Of a DNA stretch of 31,694 nucleotides, positions 12,636 through 20,995 are shown piece after piece (the stretch's first letter is position 1; each line of letters starts with the position of its first letter). Position numbers and translations under genes: made by a program. Below the pieces are notes generated by a model. That model saw only the letters and a list, made by a program, of their open reading frames with translations. It was not told where the DNA came from and ran no database searches. Source of the DNA: a virus. The DNA lies in the IMG/VR virus record IMGVR_UViG_3300009320_000080, positions 1-31,694 of that record, one strand, 5' to 3'.

Positions 12636-13806
12636 GGGACTGCCCTCCGTCCAGACCGTAGAACGTGGTGAAGGTCACGGTCTGTTTCTGATATAGTTCG
12701 TTGTAGAATTCGTACCATCCACGGTCATATCCCTGGCCCTGTGGCCGGACAATGCCGCGCCCGTCTTCGGTTATTCCTACGTTCGTGCCAGTGTCGATGC
12801 AAGGGCTGTTCTGGTTCAGGCTGTGGTCTGTTGCCGACGCAAACGATGGATTTGCCGTGTCGTTGTCTGGCCCGGCTGCACACCCGCCGACAAACGCGCA
12901 GTTGGTCTGGTTGTAGTCAATGGTCGCGGACGCAGGCATGTTGCAGGCATTCGTGAAACCCCACAAGATGTTGTCTTTTACGACCGGGTTTTCAGGCGGA
13001 CCGCCCACCCACGAGCCCTTGACCGCGTCCCCGTTGCCGGGACCATCGTTGACGATGGTATTGAACGCGACCATCGCGTCATCATTGGCGTTGTCTAGCG
13101 CCATGCCGATCATCGGGTTGCCGGCGCCGGGGTCGCCATACGCCCGGCAGTTGGTTATCATCGGCACCAGGTCGGTGTTCAACCACAGGAACACATTGCC
13201 GGGCAGAGCCGATGATACGAGCGCGCCGCCCTCGTGGTCAACGCGATTCAACACGAACCCTGACCCGTTTGACAGGTAGAAGTTGAGTACGTCGCGGCTC
13301 ACGATCTGGTTGACCATGACCTGCGTCGGACTCGTGAACGCCTCTATGCCGTACAGTAAATTCGTGAATGTCAGCCGTCGCAAATTGATCTCGGTTGCAA
13401 CCGCGCCCGAAACGTAGAACGCGGTACCAATCTGGGCCACGGTGTTCTCGAAATCGCAGTCTTGAACGATGCACCTGTCCGCGCCCGGACCAGCCGTTAT
13501 CACACGCTGAACACCGGCATTGTCGGTCGGGATGAACGATGTACGCTCGATGGTCGTGTCCGCGTTGTTGCCCACGTCAATAAGCGTGCCAATATTCTTG
13601 GTAATGATCGGATAATTGGGCATCGTATCGAGGCTGGTCACAGTCACGCCCGCCGCCGGGATCGCCATGCCACCTTCGTTGTAAGTGAACCCGCCTGTTT
13701 CCATGACCGTATCACCCGCGCCCGCCGCAGGGATGCCGGTAGTGTACGTGTCGTATATCGGCCCGGCGGGGTTGCCGGTCACCTGATTGACTTCGATTAC
13801 GGCCAT
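12628..13806 (-). CDS. Parallel beta-helix protein in the baseplate operon
   Basis: A 392-residue protein with repeated short beta-strand turns rich in N, D, T and V (for example MITNCRAYGDPG, MVAFNTIVNDGPGNG, VVKDNILWGFTNACN), as in right-handed parallel beta-helix proteins of the pectate-lyase type. The C-terminal part (about 330-372) has SLNQNSPCIDTGTNVGI and RPQGQGYDRGWYEF, close to the choice-of-anchor Q pattern (SPxIDxG...RPQGxxxDxGAYE) of secreted repeat proteins. Catalytic residues cannot be identified by eye. Beta-helix proteins in phages are typically tailspikes or depolymerases; its position between the spike and gp46-like genes points to a baseplate-attached appendage. Only a weak AGGGG site precedes ATG 13806. 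Confidence 0.7.
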   Translation of the reverse strand: MAVIEVNQVTGNPAGPIYDTYTTGIPAAGAGDTVMETGGFTYNEGGMAIPAAGVTVTSLDTMPNYPIITKNIGTLIDVGNNADTTIERTSFIPTDNAGVQRVITAGPGADRCIVQDCDFENTVAQIGTAFYVSGAVATEINLRRLTFTNLLYGIEAFTSPTQVMVNQIVSRDVLNFYLSNGSGFVLNRVDHEGGALVSSALPGNVFLWLNTDLVPMITNCRAYGDPGAGNPMIGMALDNANDDAMVAFNTIVNDGPGNGDAVKGSWVGGPPENPVVKDNILWGFTNACNMPASATIDYNQTNCAFVGGCAAGPDNDTANPSFASATDHSLNQNSPCIDTGTNVGITEDGRGIVRPQGQGYDRGWYEFYNELYQKQTVTFTTFYGLDGGQSHV

Positions 13807-13815
13807 TAATTACCC

Positions 13816-14361
13816 CTACACAAACGTCCACGGTGCGGTCGGCGTCACGCTCGTCACGATACCGCCTTTGATCACGATCACCATTGCACCCGGCCCCGGC
13901 GGTAGTTGCGTCATCGTGATAGTTCCGGTCACCCCCGTAAACGCGCCCTGTTTGTAATCGCCGGATGCGGTTACGTCCCCGTCCACGTCAAGGTCCGCGT
14001 CCAGTTCCGCGCCGCCGGCCACGAGTTTGAACGTGTGCTGTGGCGAGTGCGCATCGTACAGGCACGAGTCGCCATCGTTCAACCCGGTCGGTCTGTGGTC
14101 GCGGCTGTCCATTTTCAGGACCACGCGATGAGACTGGTCACCGCCTATAGCTGCCAGTATCGCCTCCGACCCTTCTGGCGGTACAGACGTAAAACCGAAG
14201 TCCTGATACCGCTCGAGCGGGCCGTCCACTTCCCCATGCAGGACCGTAACCTGCACCTCTTGCATCATAGTGGAGTCGTCTACGGTCTTGGCCACGGCCT
14301 TGACCAACATCCCGCTGATAGCGCGTTTCATGGACCGTATCATGGGTTTCAACTCGATCAT
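13816..14361 (-). CDS. Mu gp45-like baseplate spike protein
   Basis: A 181-residue protein; ATG 14361 overlaps the stop of the gpP-like gene (ATGA). Residues 1-30 form a basic helix (MIRSMKRAISGMLVKAV). Next comes an OB-type domain with MMQEVQVTVLHGEV, ERYQDFGFTSVPPEGSEAI and SHRVVLKMD, the typical gp45/gpV pattern. The C-terminal 50 residues (AELDADLDVDGDVTASGDYKQG) form the beta-prism repeats of a trimeric spike that punctures the outer membrane. The size and order after gpP match Mu. The C-terminus lacks an obvious HxH iron-binding tip, so the tip may be supplied by another protein. Confidence 0.85.
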   Translation of the reverse strand: MIELKPMIRSMKRAISGMLVKAVAKTVDDSTMMQEVQVTVLHGEVDGPLERYQDFGFTSVPPEGSEAILAAIGGDQSHRVVLKMDSRDHRPTGLNDGDSCLYDAHSPQHTFKLVAGGAELDADLDVDGDVTASGDYKQGAFTGVTGTITMTQLPPGPGAMVIVIKGGIVTSVTPTAPWTFV

Positions 14362-15407
14362 TCCAGACCCCCGATATCGGCCATCATGTCAGCCGTGACC
14401 GGACCCAGTTCGTATGCTTTCGGTAGTGACAGGTACAGCGTGCAACCAGTCCCGTCCTCGCCGTACGAATAGTCCACGGACACGATAAGCAGTTCGCGTT
14501 CGTTCACACCTACACTCGTCACCTTGACCCTGACTAACGTATTCGGTATCCACAGGTCGCCGTTCGACTGCCGCCACCCGTCCGTGGTCACGTCCATGAC
14601 GAAGGACCGGCCCGCACGGTTCGACGCCTCCCATTTCGCGCGCTGTTCGCACGACCCGTCGTTGACCTGCGTTTCGGCCGTGAGTAGCAGTTTACGCGTC
14701 CTCGATATACCCTCGTCCGTGGCCGTGTACCACGGTTCGGTTACGACCTTGCCGTTGTCGTCGTCGCTGCCCTTGCGCTGGCTTACGACCGTGTATTCGG
14801 AGTATCTCATGGACAGGTCCGGCGTTGCGTGAGCAGTTTCGACGTTGACGCCTTCCTCGATCGCGGACGTTGCGCGTGTCGTGCCGGGTCTGGCCAGTAC
14901 CAGGTTCCCGTCCCCGTCATCGAATACGAGCAGGCCACGGACGCGGGCGAGCCTTTCAACGAGGTCGAATACGGTTTCGCCGGTCTGGATGGCTACACGT
15001 TCAAACGCATCGCCAGGCTCGTCGCAGGTCACGGTCACGCCATACGGGTCAGCCAACGCCTGCGATATCTGTTTGATGTTCTGATCGAGGAATTGCCCGG
15101 TTTCGTACATGGCCGAACAGTCAACGAGGTCCTGCGTTATCGACCGGCCAGACACGCCCACGGTATGGCTATCAGGTCCGATGTCGGCCGGGGTCGAGTC
15201 CACGTACCCGGTCACGATACGGTCATCGTCCAGATATACTTCGCACTCGTCGCCGGGCCCGAATGGCAAAAGTTCGTTGTAATCTTCTTTGTGCGCGGTC
15301 GCGGAGAATGAGAACGACCTGCACGCGGTTTCGATGCCGGTGTTCACGTTGACACGAGTCCAACCCGTGTAGTCGTTCGCGCCTATCCTGATCTTCGGTA
15401 CACTCAT
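14358..15407 (-). CDS. Mu gpP-like baseplate hub protein
   Basis: A 349-residue hub protein (Mu gp44, equivalent to T4 gp27). ATG 15407 overlaps the gpN-like stop (ATGA). The family pattern includes YTGWTRVNVNTGIETACRSFSFSAT near the start, GDECEVYLDDDRIVTGYVD, VSGRSITQDLVDCSA, QTGETVFDLVERLARVRGLLVFDDGDGNLVL and a final ERELLIVSVDYSY...GTGCTLYLSLP. These form the stacked beta-barrel domains that connect the tail tube to the spike. It is followed by the spike gene with the same overlap, so the two are probably made in matched amounts. Confidence 0.85.
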   Translation of the reverse strand: MSVPKIRIGANDYTGWTRVNVNTGIETACRSFSFSATAHKEDYNELLPFGPGDECEVYLDDDRIVTGYVDSTPADIGPDSHTVGVSGRSITQDLVDCSAMYETGQFLDQNIKQISQALADPYGVTVTCDEPGDAFERVAIQTGETVFDLVERLARVRGLLVFDDGDGNLVLARPGTTRATSAIEEGVNVETAHATPDLSMRYSEYTVVSQRKGSDDDNGKVVTEPWYTATDEGISRTRKLLLTAETQVNDGSCEQRAKWEASNRAGRSFVMDVTTDGWRQSNGDLWIPNTLVRVKVTSVGVNERELLIVSVDYSYGEDGTGCTLYLSLPKAYELGPVTADMMADIGGLE

Positions 15408-16594
15408 TCTGCCAAAACCTTGACCGGCTCCAGGGAATAAATGAACCCCGGATGCGCGATCGCATTTCGTTCCACTATCTCGTCCTCGCGTTCGGCGTCA
15501 CCGTACAGGTCGTTTGCCAGCGTGATGGCCGGCATGGTCTGTGATAGATCGTGGTTCACAAGGTCTGGCAGGTCCGTGGCCATGACCCTGATCGCGTCTA
15601 CGAATTTGATACGCAAGTCGCGGCATGTGTCGATAACGTCCGGGTGGTCGGCGTTTTCTTCGGCCGTGGTGATGGCGTCGGCGTATTCTTTCGACGCGAC
15701 CATGGCCTCTTGATAACTCGGATACGTGGCTGAAACCGCCGCCGTGGTTGCTTTTGCCAACGCGGTCACATACACAAGCTGGTCCTGCGCGCTGTCATTT
15801 GTTTTCGCCGTCTGTTGGTTGTCGGTCCATACCCACGTTTTGGCCTCAATGTCGATATCGTTCAGCCATATCGCGCTCAGTTCGTTGGAAAGAATCAGGC
15901 CAGGGGATGCGATATTGTCGAGCGCGGTCTGGTACGCGGTTCCGAGGTCCTCACCGTCGTCTGCAAGGTCGCGCACGTTACCGTCAAGGTCGGTCATGCC
16001 AGCCTGAATTGCCGCTGCCTCGTCATCGGGATACGCCAGCGCGACGGTCGCGGATATCGTATCTGCCATCGTAACCGCCTTGTCCACTGCGCCGCGTTTA
16101 ATTGATGGTGGACCCGCGACTGTGTACGCCGCCTTCATTGCCACCAGTGCCGCCGCCATCGCCGCTTCACCGGCCAAGCCTACGTCAACGGACGGTATCT
16201 CGACCGCGACCGGAAATATTCGAACGCCAGCGGGCAGGAACGTAAAATTGATGGTCGCCTTTCCAAACTGTTCAACGTAGTCATATCTGGTCAATACCAC
16301 GGTCATCATGCCGCGCGTCGGGTGCATGAGGATACCCGGTCCCGGCTTTTCGCAGGCGTCGAGAAGGGACTTTACCAGCACCTTGAACGGTGGCCCCATA
16401 TGCGATTCGACCACGAACCCGGTCATGGGTATTTCGCGGGTCGCCTTTCCAATGTCCTCAGTCCAGTTGTCCTCGCGTCCGGGATATTCATGGTTCTGTA
16501 TCCGCCGGCCACCGCTTTGACGGTATCCGCCCTCGACCTTGAACGGTATCCCGCGCCACGACGCAGGCAGGAGACTGTCAGACCAACGTGACAT
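15404..16594 (-). CDS. Mu gpN-like tail/DNA circularisation protein
   Basis: A 396-residue tail protein. The N-terminal domain (about residues 1-125) follows the DNA-circularisation N family: LLPASWRGIPFKVEG, GRRIQNHEYPGREDNWTEDIG, FVVES, and the GPGILMHPTRGMMTVVLT stretch that is most conserved. The rest is alanine-rich and helical, ending in HPGFIYSLEPVKVLAE. In Mu, gpN is a baseplate-tail connector and was linked to circularisation of infecting DNA. It lies between the tape measure and gpP as in Mu, and its start immediately follows the tape-measure stop. Confidence 0.85.
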   Translation of the reverse strand: MSRWSDSLLPASWRGIPFKVEGGYRQSGGRRIQNHEYPGREDNWTEDIGKATREIPMTGFVVESHMGPPFKVLVKSLLDACEKPGPGILMHPTRGMMTVVLTRYDYVEQFGKATINFTFLPAGVRIFPVAVEIPSVDVGLAGEAAMAAALVAMKAAYTVAGPPSIKRGAVDKAVTMADTISATVALAYPDDEAAAIQAGMTDLDGNVRDLADDGEDLGTAYQTALDNIASPGLILSNELSAIWLNDIDIEAKTWVWTDNQQTAKTNDSAQDQLVYVTALAKATTAAVSATYPSYQEAMVASKEYADAITTAEENADHPDVIDTCRDLRIKFVDAIRVMATDLPDLVNHDLSQTMPAITLANDLYGDAEREDEIVERNAIAHPGFIYSLEPVKVLAE

Positions 16595-18052
16595 CTACAA
16601 AGCCTCCATGCGTCTGCCCACGTCTGCGGATACGCCCTCACCGCTAATACGGGTTTCGGTCACGGTGCCGGGCGGGGCGTTTCGGAAGTTCACGTCCACG
16701 GACACTTGACCGCCCTGTCCACGGTTGCCGCGTATCAGGTTTGCGATGTTCTGCGCTGATGCGGCCATTTCGACCCGGCGCTGCGTCATGGTTTCACCGA
16801 ACCGTTCACGACCGACACCGCGAAGCTGGGTCAATGCCTGCTCACGTGTACCACCGGTCAACTGCATCCACGTGGCGAGGTCCTGTTCGACTTGCTGTCC
16901 ACGGCGTTGACCTTGTGTCTGTTGCGCACCTGCGAACGATACAGCCTCTTTGCCACCTCGATACACGGCTGCGACTCCAGCAGCGCCCATGAAACCAGCC
17001 GCGAGTTTGAACATTCCCGCCATCGCGGACGCACCCGCCGCTGCGAGCATCAACCGCTCTATGTCGATGGCCTTTACGCTACCGTCGAACCGGGCGATAG
17101 CTGATCCAGCACGAACAGCGCCGGCTGCGATCTTGCCCATGGCCGCGCCTATCTCAATGACCGCTTCGCCGGTCTTGCGGATGGTTATCTCATTATCTAT
17201 CCACCACTGCCGGGCCTTTTTCAACCACTCGACGATAGCCATGATGGTTTTTTCGATCTTGGTTGCGATGACCTTTTTGTTGACTACGACCCATTCGGTC
17301 AGTTTTTCGATATACGGTCGCAGAGTCGGCAACAGTTCCGAACCGATGGCGATCTGGACACCTTTCAGCGCGGCCTGCAGGTCCGCTTGTGCGTCCATCC
17401 ACTTTTCTGCGGCCCTTGCCTGTTCTTCACTGACAAGACCATAACGGCGCGCTTCCCTACGCAGTTCCTTGATGCCGTTCTTACCGAGTTCCGTCAACCT
17501 GGCCATTTTCAAGCCTGACCGGCCAAACGCGGCATTGGCAAACGCGGCGCGCTGCGTTTCGTCTTCCATTCCGGCCATTTCATCGATGACAAGTGCGAGC
17601 CCGCCTTCGAGCGTGTCTGTATTCTTGATCGCGTCGAGCATGGCCGGGTTGTACTTGTTCAAAAACGTAACAAGCGTGCCGGTCCCAACTTTGGCCTCAC
17701 CTAAATTCTTTCCGACCTTTTCAAGAGCTTTGTCCATTGTCTCGGTGCCGATACCCGCCCTTTCCGCTGCGAAACGATACTCTTGCAAGGTTTCGACGCC
17801 TATCCCGATCTGTCTACTGAATTTGGCTATTTCGTCTGCAGACTTGCCATACGACTGTACAATCTTGGCAAGACCGACAGCCGCCGCCGTCGCCGCGACG
17901 ACTCCGAATTTGGCCACGCTCTTTGCCGCACCCCTGAATGCGCGGGACAGTTTCGCGGTCGCAACTTTGACCTTACGTACGGTCCGGTTCAACCGCTTCG
18001 ACATGTCGTCTTTGAAACCGAGCCGGGTTTTTATCTTGTAGTCTTTAGCCAC
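16595..18052 (-). CDS. Tail tape measure protein
   Basis: A 485-residue protein starting at GTG 18052, with GGAG seven bases upstream; it overlaps the frameshift extension of the chaperone by eight bases. The N-terminus is basic (RLNRTVRKVKVATAKLSRAF), followed by hydrophobic stretches (VVAATAAAVGL; AAGAVRAGSAIARF; MAGMFKLAAGFMGAAGVAAV) and the family segment KSADEIAKFSRQIGIGVETLQEYRFAAERAGI. Alpha-helical, alanine-rich content is typical. It sets tail length as a scaffold inside the tube; at roughly 0.15 nm per residue, a known rule, 485 residues would give a short tail near 70 nm. It is shorter than Mu gp42. The C-terminal tail is polar and probably binds gpN. Confidence 0.8.
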   Translation of the reverse strand: MAKDYKIKTRLGFKDDMSKRLNRTVRKVKVATAKLSRAFRGAAKSVAKFGVVAATAAAVGLAKIVQSYGKSADEIAKFSRQIGIGVETLQEYRFAAERAGIGTETMDKALEKVGKNLGEAKVGTGTLVTFLNKYNPAMLDAIKNTDTLEGGLALVIDEMAGMEDETQRAAFANAAFGRSGLKMARLTELGKNGIKELRREARRYGLVSEEQARAAEKWMDAQADLQAALKGVQIAIGSELLPTLRPYIEKLTEWVVVNKKVIATKIEKTIMAIVEWLKKARQWWIDNEITIRKTGEAVIEIGAAMGKIAAGAVRAGSAIARFDGSVKAIDIERLMLAAAGASAMAGMFKLAAGFMGAAGVAAVYRGGKEAVSFAGAQQTQGQRRGQQVEQDLATWMQLTGGTREQALTQLRGVGRERFGETMTQRRVEMAASAQNIANLIRGNRGQGGQVSVDVNFRNAPPGTVTETRISGEGVSADVGRRMEAL

Positions 18053-18505
18053 GTCCCTGCTCCAGCGGACGGCCGTAGAACATGAGGTCGTCCAGCGTTA
18101 GACTTTCAAGCGCGTCAGGTGGCCAGTGATACGTCAAGGCGAAGACGGTCAAGTACTCTCGCCAGTTTCCTGGCCACCCCCCAATAAAGGGGCGATCTGC
18201 TCCGTCATGCGGGTCATTTCGTCAATGGACAGGCTGTTGACCTGTTCCTCGGTCAGACCCGCGATACGTTCGGCGCATATCAGACCCAATTCCAACGGGT
18301 CGATGTCGATCTCGTCCGTACCTGCGATCCTGTGGTCAGGATGGCGGGACAGGTACGCGCGAAGGTCACCGGTGTTGGTCTTGCGGCCGAATATCAACTC
18401 GGTCGTTTCAGACCCGTTACCGTTCATCTGCATCGGTTCATCCAGTTTCACAACGATAGGCGGGTCAACTGCACCGCGTACGCGCATGTTCGGTTTGTTG
18501 CTCAT
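18045..18505 (-). CDS. Frameshifted tail assembly chaperone (gp41-extension fusion)
   Basis: The ribosome is predicted to read the chaperone gene for 110 codons, slip back one base on GGGGGGT (18182-18176), and continue in the -1 frame for 43 codons to the TAA at 18047-18045. The added part starts WPGNWREYLTVF and contains YHWPPDALESLTLDDLMFY, the kind of segment seen in lambda GT and P2 E+E' products, where a tryptophan-rich helix binds the tape measure. The 153-residue product would be the minor form. The -1 frame has no start codon, so it can only be made this way. Its stop overlaps the tape-measure GTG start by eight bases, as expected for translational coupling. Confidence 0.8.
18149..18505 (-). 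CDS. Mu gp41-like tail assembly chaperone (main product)
   Basis: A 118-residue chaperone (phage_TAC family) that coats the tape measure during tail assembly and is not in the finished tail. ATG 18505 is chosen with GAGG five bases upstream; the GTG at 18511 has no such spacing. The pattern VVKLDEPMQMNGNGSETTELIFGRKTNTGDL, then LELGLICAERIAGLTEEQVNSLSIDEMTRMTEQIAPLL (read here in short parts) matches Mu gp41. The last residues GGGQETGEST are encoded over the slippery site. It follows the tube gene with little gap. Confidence 0.85.
   Translation of the reverse strand: MSNKPNMRVRGAVDPPIVVKLDEPMQMNGNGSETTELIFGRKTNTGDLRAYLSRHPDHRIAGTDEIDIDPLELGLICAERIAGLTEEQVNSLSIDEMTRMTEQIAPLLGGGQETGEST
18176..18182 (-). 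other. Slippery heptamer for -1 ribosomal frameshift
   Basis: On the minus strand the zero-frame codons are TTG GGG GGT, giving the heptamer G GGG GGT of the X XXY YYZ type. Both tRNAs can re-pair after a one-base slip (GGG to GGG, GGT to GGG). It lies ten codons before the chaperone stop, and the -1 frame then stays open for 43 codons. I did not find an obvious strong hairpin immediately downstream by eye. Confidence 0.75.
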
Positions 18506-18512
18506 GCTCACC

Positions 18513-18872
18513 TCACGGAGTTATCTCAGACCCTTCCAGACCTTCGAGCCGGAACGGTGCCACACCCTCTTTGTGGTCGATGACCAACGACGCAGACAGC
18601 CACGCGTCCTCGATCGCGTAACCGTAGCCGCGCGCGTCCGTAACCTGGGCCTTACCCGACAATGCCTCGAAATCATCCACGGACGTATCCTCGTCCATGA
18701 TGATGTTGCCCTCGATGTACGGCGCCTCACGGGTTTCAGTGTACCCGGCCACGGTGTTGTCATCGGCCATGACTGCCTCACGGGTTATCCCTTTGATATT
18801 GCTGGATATCCCGCTGGTTTTGAACGATGATCCGTCCCATTCAAAATTCGAGTAACCTGCTATTCTGCCCAC
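18513..18872 (-). CDS. Mu gpM-like tail tube protein
   Basis: A 119-residue tail tube protein, nearly the same length as Mu gpM. AGGAGG precedes GTG 18872. The family pattern is clear: FEWDGSSFKTSGISSNIKG, TREAVMADDNTVAGYTE, EAPYIEGNIIMDEDTSVDDFEALSG and TDARGYGYAIEDAWLS. It stacks as hexamer rings inside the sheath. It lies right after the sheath gene, as in Mu. Confidence 0.9.
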   Translation of the reverse strand: MGRIAGYSNFEWDGSSFKTSGISSNIKGITREAVMADDNTVAGYTETREAPYIEGNIIMDEDTSVDDFEALSGKAQVTDARGYGYAIEDAWLSASLVIDHKEGVAPFRLEGLEGSEITP

Positions 18873-18882
18873 GTGTCACCTC

Positions 18883-20469
18883 CTAGGCGGCGTATTGGAG
18901 CCGGAAAGAATGTTTGATGGCCACGACCCGCTTCTGGTTCATCAGGTCGGGCGGGAATATCATGTCAATACGGTTCGGGTCATCGCCGCTGCGTTGGACG
19001 ACGAGCTCGGCCATAAACGCGGCCTTGTTCTCGACCAGACCGCGCCTGATCCAGCCGTCGTACAGGGTCGCGCACAGACCGCGAATGTCCATCGGTCTGA
19101 CAATGGCCTGTCCAGCGGATACCGGCGTACCGTCGTCAGCAAGTTTGTGCCGGCCGTAATTCGACTCGATGGCCGCTGCCAGTTCCCGATTCAGGATGGT
19201 CAACGTGGCCGGGGTCTGTACGTCCAGCCATGCGTCATCCGGCGCGCCGTTCGCATCGGTCAAGTAATTAGTCCGTATCCGCTCCATATAAAGCCTGCCG
19301 CCGGATACGTACGTGGTTGCGATGCCGTCCATGAGCAGGACCTGACGTTCTGCCATGGTAAAGATGTCGTTGTCGCGCGGCGGTACAATACCGTGCAGAC
19401 GCAGCCGTTGCAGGGGTCGCGCCGGGTCCATGTCCAGATATCGCGCACACGCCCCGGTCACTGCCCCGGCCATTTCCCACGGCGGGGATGGCACATGGTC
19501 GAGTCCGGTTATCGAGTGGTGAGGGTCGTTGCGCGAGGTCCCGAACGTAGACAACACCGACCGCGAACCGACGATGGAGCTGAACATATGGCCGTAGATG
19601 GCCCTGGAATATCCCCACCTGCCGTTGTCGCCCATTTCCGCTTCAAACAGGTCTAGCGGGGTAGCCGGTGTGGACATGGCCGCGAACGGATGGCCGATGT
19701 AGTCGTATTCCACGTCGCCCATGGCCGTGATGGTGGCCGGGACCGTGGGGTCGCCCGTACCCGCTGCCAGCGCGCCCATTTCGTCCGTGATGACCACGGA
19801 CACGCCAGCGGGGAAGGCTTCGCCGTCTTCTGCGTTCAGGGACAGAAAAATATTGTCCGTGTGCGATGCGTAACCGCCGAGCGTTCCCTTGTTGCGCGCG
19901 GTCAGGGTCACGACTCCAGCCGCGTTGCTGGCCGTGACGGGATATGGTGACTTTGCTGTAACCGCAGCCGCCTCGTTCACGCCCAGCGCGTCTTCAATGG
20001 CGTCCCCGATGTCGGTCGCAGTGTCGGTGTCAGACACCGCTATCCCAATGACAGACCCGTCCTGCGTGCCGCTACTCCCGAGGTCGTCGAGTAGTTGACC
20101 GCCGACACGGAAATACAGAGTCCCATCCGCAGTTGCAGGTCCGGTTATGGTCAGTTTACCGGTTGCAGCAGTTGACCCGCCCGCGTCTGCGATGCCGATG
20201 CAGTACAGTTTACCGGTCGAGTTGTTGGCACGGAACGCGACTACAGATCGGTGCAGGTGCGATCCGAATTCGAAAGCGTCTGCCGCCTCTGATGCCGGGC
20301 CGATATCGACTACAGTTTCAGCCGTAGCCGAACCCGTCGATATCATCTGCGCGATCAGCAACGACGGCTTGGCCGTGGACAGACCGCTGCCGGCCTGACT
20401 CGCGTCCATTTCGATGTAAGTACCGGGTACGCGCAAGTTTGCTGGGATATGGTCGAATGATACACCCAT
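18883..20469 (-). CDS. Mu gpL-like contractile tail sheath protein
   Basis: A 528-residue sheath protein that proves the contractile tail. GGAGG precedes ATG 20469. The N-terminus has VSFDHIPANLRVPGTYIEMDASQA, the gpL family start (ending in PGxYxExD). The central part is GYSRAIYGHMFSSI and LGS-type repeats, and the C-terminal handshake part is DGIATTYVSGGRLYMERIRTNYLTDANGAPDDAWLDVQTP, YGRHKLADDGTPV, RPMDIRG and RIDMIFPPDLMNQKRV (short parts of a continuous match). Residues 110-210 form an extra beta-rich, low-complexity domain, likely exposed on the tail surface. It is a little longer than Mu gpL. Confidence 0.92.
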   Translation of the reverse strand: MGVSFDHIPANLRVPGTYIEMDASQAGSGLSTAKPSLLIAQMISTGSATAETVVDIGPASEAADAFEFGSHLHRSVVAFRANNSTGKLYCIGIADAGGSTAATGKLTITGPATADGTLYFRVGGQLLDDLGSSGTQDGSVIGIAVSDTDTATDIGDAIEDALGVNEAAAVTAKSPYPVTASNAAGVVTLTARNKGTLGGYASHTDNIFLSLNAEDGEAFPAGVSVVITDEMGALAAGTGDPTVPATITAMGDVEYDYIGHPFAAMSTPATPLDLFEAEMGDNGRWGYSRAIYGHMFSSIVGSRSVLSTFGTSRNDPHHSITGLDHVPSPPWEMAGAVTGACARYLDMDPARPLQRLRLHGIVPPRDNDIFTMAERQVLLMDGIATTYVSGGRLYMERIRTNYLTDANGAPDDAWLDVQTPATLTILNRELAAAIESNYGRHKLADDGTPVSAGQAIVRPMDIRGLCATLYDGWIRRGLVENKAAFMAELVVQRSGDDPNRIDMIFPPDLMNQKRVVAIKHSFRLQYAA

Positions 20470-20472
20470 GGC

Positions 20473-20697
20473 CTATTCCTCCGTCTTTTTGGGTTTCGCC
20501 TTTTTCGGTTTCGGTCCGAGTTCACCGGTTTCGTCGTTGACTACTATCACGTCACCGCTGTTGATGGCCTTCTGCCATTCCGCAGTCCAGACTTTCCATT
20601 GTCCGCCGGGTTTCAACGCGCGAAAGGTCCGACAGTCGCGTACGAGCAGACCTTTGACCGGTTTCAGAAGCAGTCGCCGTTTCGGTCGTCGTGGCAT
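20473..20697 (-). CDS. DUF2635-like protein, second copy
   Basis: A 74-residue protein; GGAGG precedes ATG 20697. It shows the DUF2635 (Mu gp38) plan: LLLKPVKGLLVRD at the start, G-x-W-x-x-W in the middle (GGQWKVWTAEW) and GDVIVVND near the end. The ends are strongly basic (MPRRPKRRL; PKPKKAKPKK). The gene directly upstream is another member, so this is a tandem pair. Mu gp38 lies in the same spot before the sheath gene; its function is not known. Confidence 0.6.
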   Translation of the reverse strand: MPRRPKRRLLLKPVKGLLVRDCRTFRALKPGGQWKVWTAEWQKAINSGDVIVVNDETGELGPKPKKAKPKKTEE

Positions 20698-20698
20698 G

Positions 20699-20995
20699 TC
20701 AACCTCCTACCGGCTTGTGGCACAAGGGACAGCGTTTGCGTTCGTTGCCGTTTTTGGTGAAACGGTCGATCTGCTTGCCGCATTTCGGGCAGTCCATGTA
20801 CGCGTCAGCGTCCTGACTGCCGGGGTCGCCGGCTGAATCGGGTATGACCTCGCCTTCAACTTCGAGACAGCCGCACTTCTGCCAGTCGCGCCAGTACGGA
20901 CCGTCTTCAACCTCGCAACCATCCGCCGGTATCGCGTCACCAGTTTCAGGGTCGCGCAATTCCCATCCCTTTCTCGGTTTGATGAAAATAGTCAT
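20699..20995 (-). CDS. DUF2635-like protein with zinc ribbon
   Basis: A 98-residue protein; ATG 20995 overlaps the stop of the terminator gene (ATGA). Residues 1-50 match DUF2635: MTIFIKPRKGWELRDPETGDAIPADG, then YWRDW and GEVIPD. Residues 69-92 add CPKCGK...RCPLCHK, a two-pair zinc ribbon, and an extra pair (KCGC) is nearby. Mu gp38 is not known to carry a zinc ribbon, so this is an added domain. A structural or assembly role beside the sheath gene is likely. Confidence 0.6.
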   Translation of the reverse strand: MTIFIKPRKGWELRDPETGDAIPADGCEVEDGPYWRDWQKCGCLEVEGEVIPDSAGDPGSQDADAYMDCPKCGKQIDRFTKNGNERKRCPLCHKPVGG

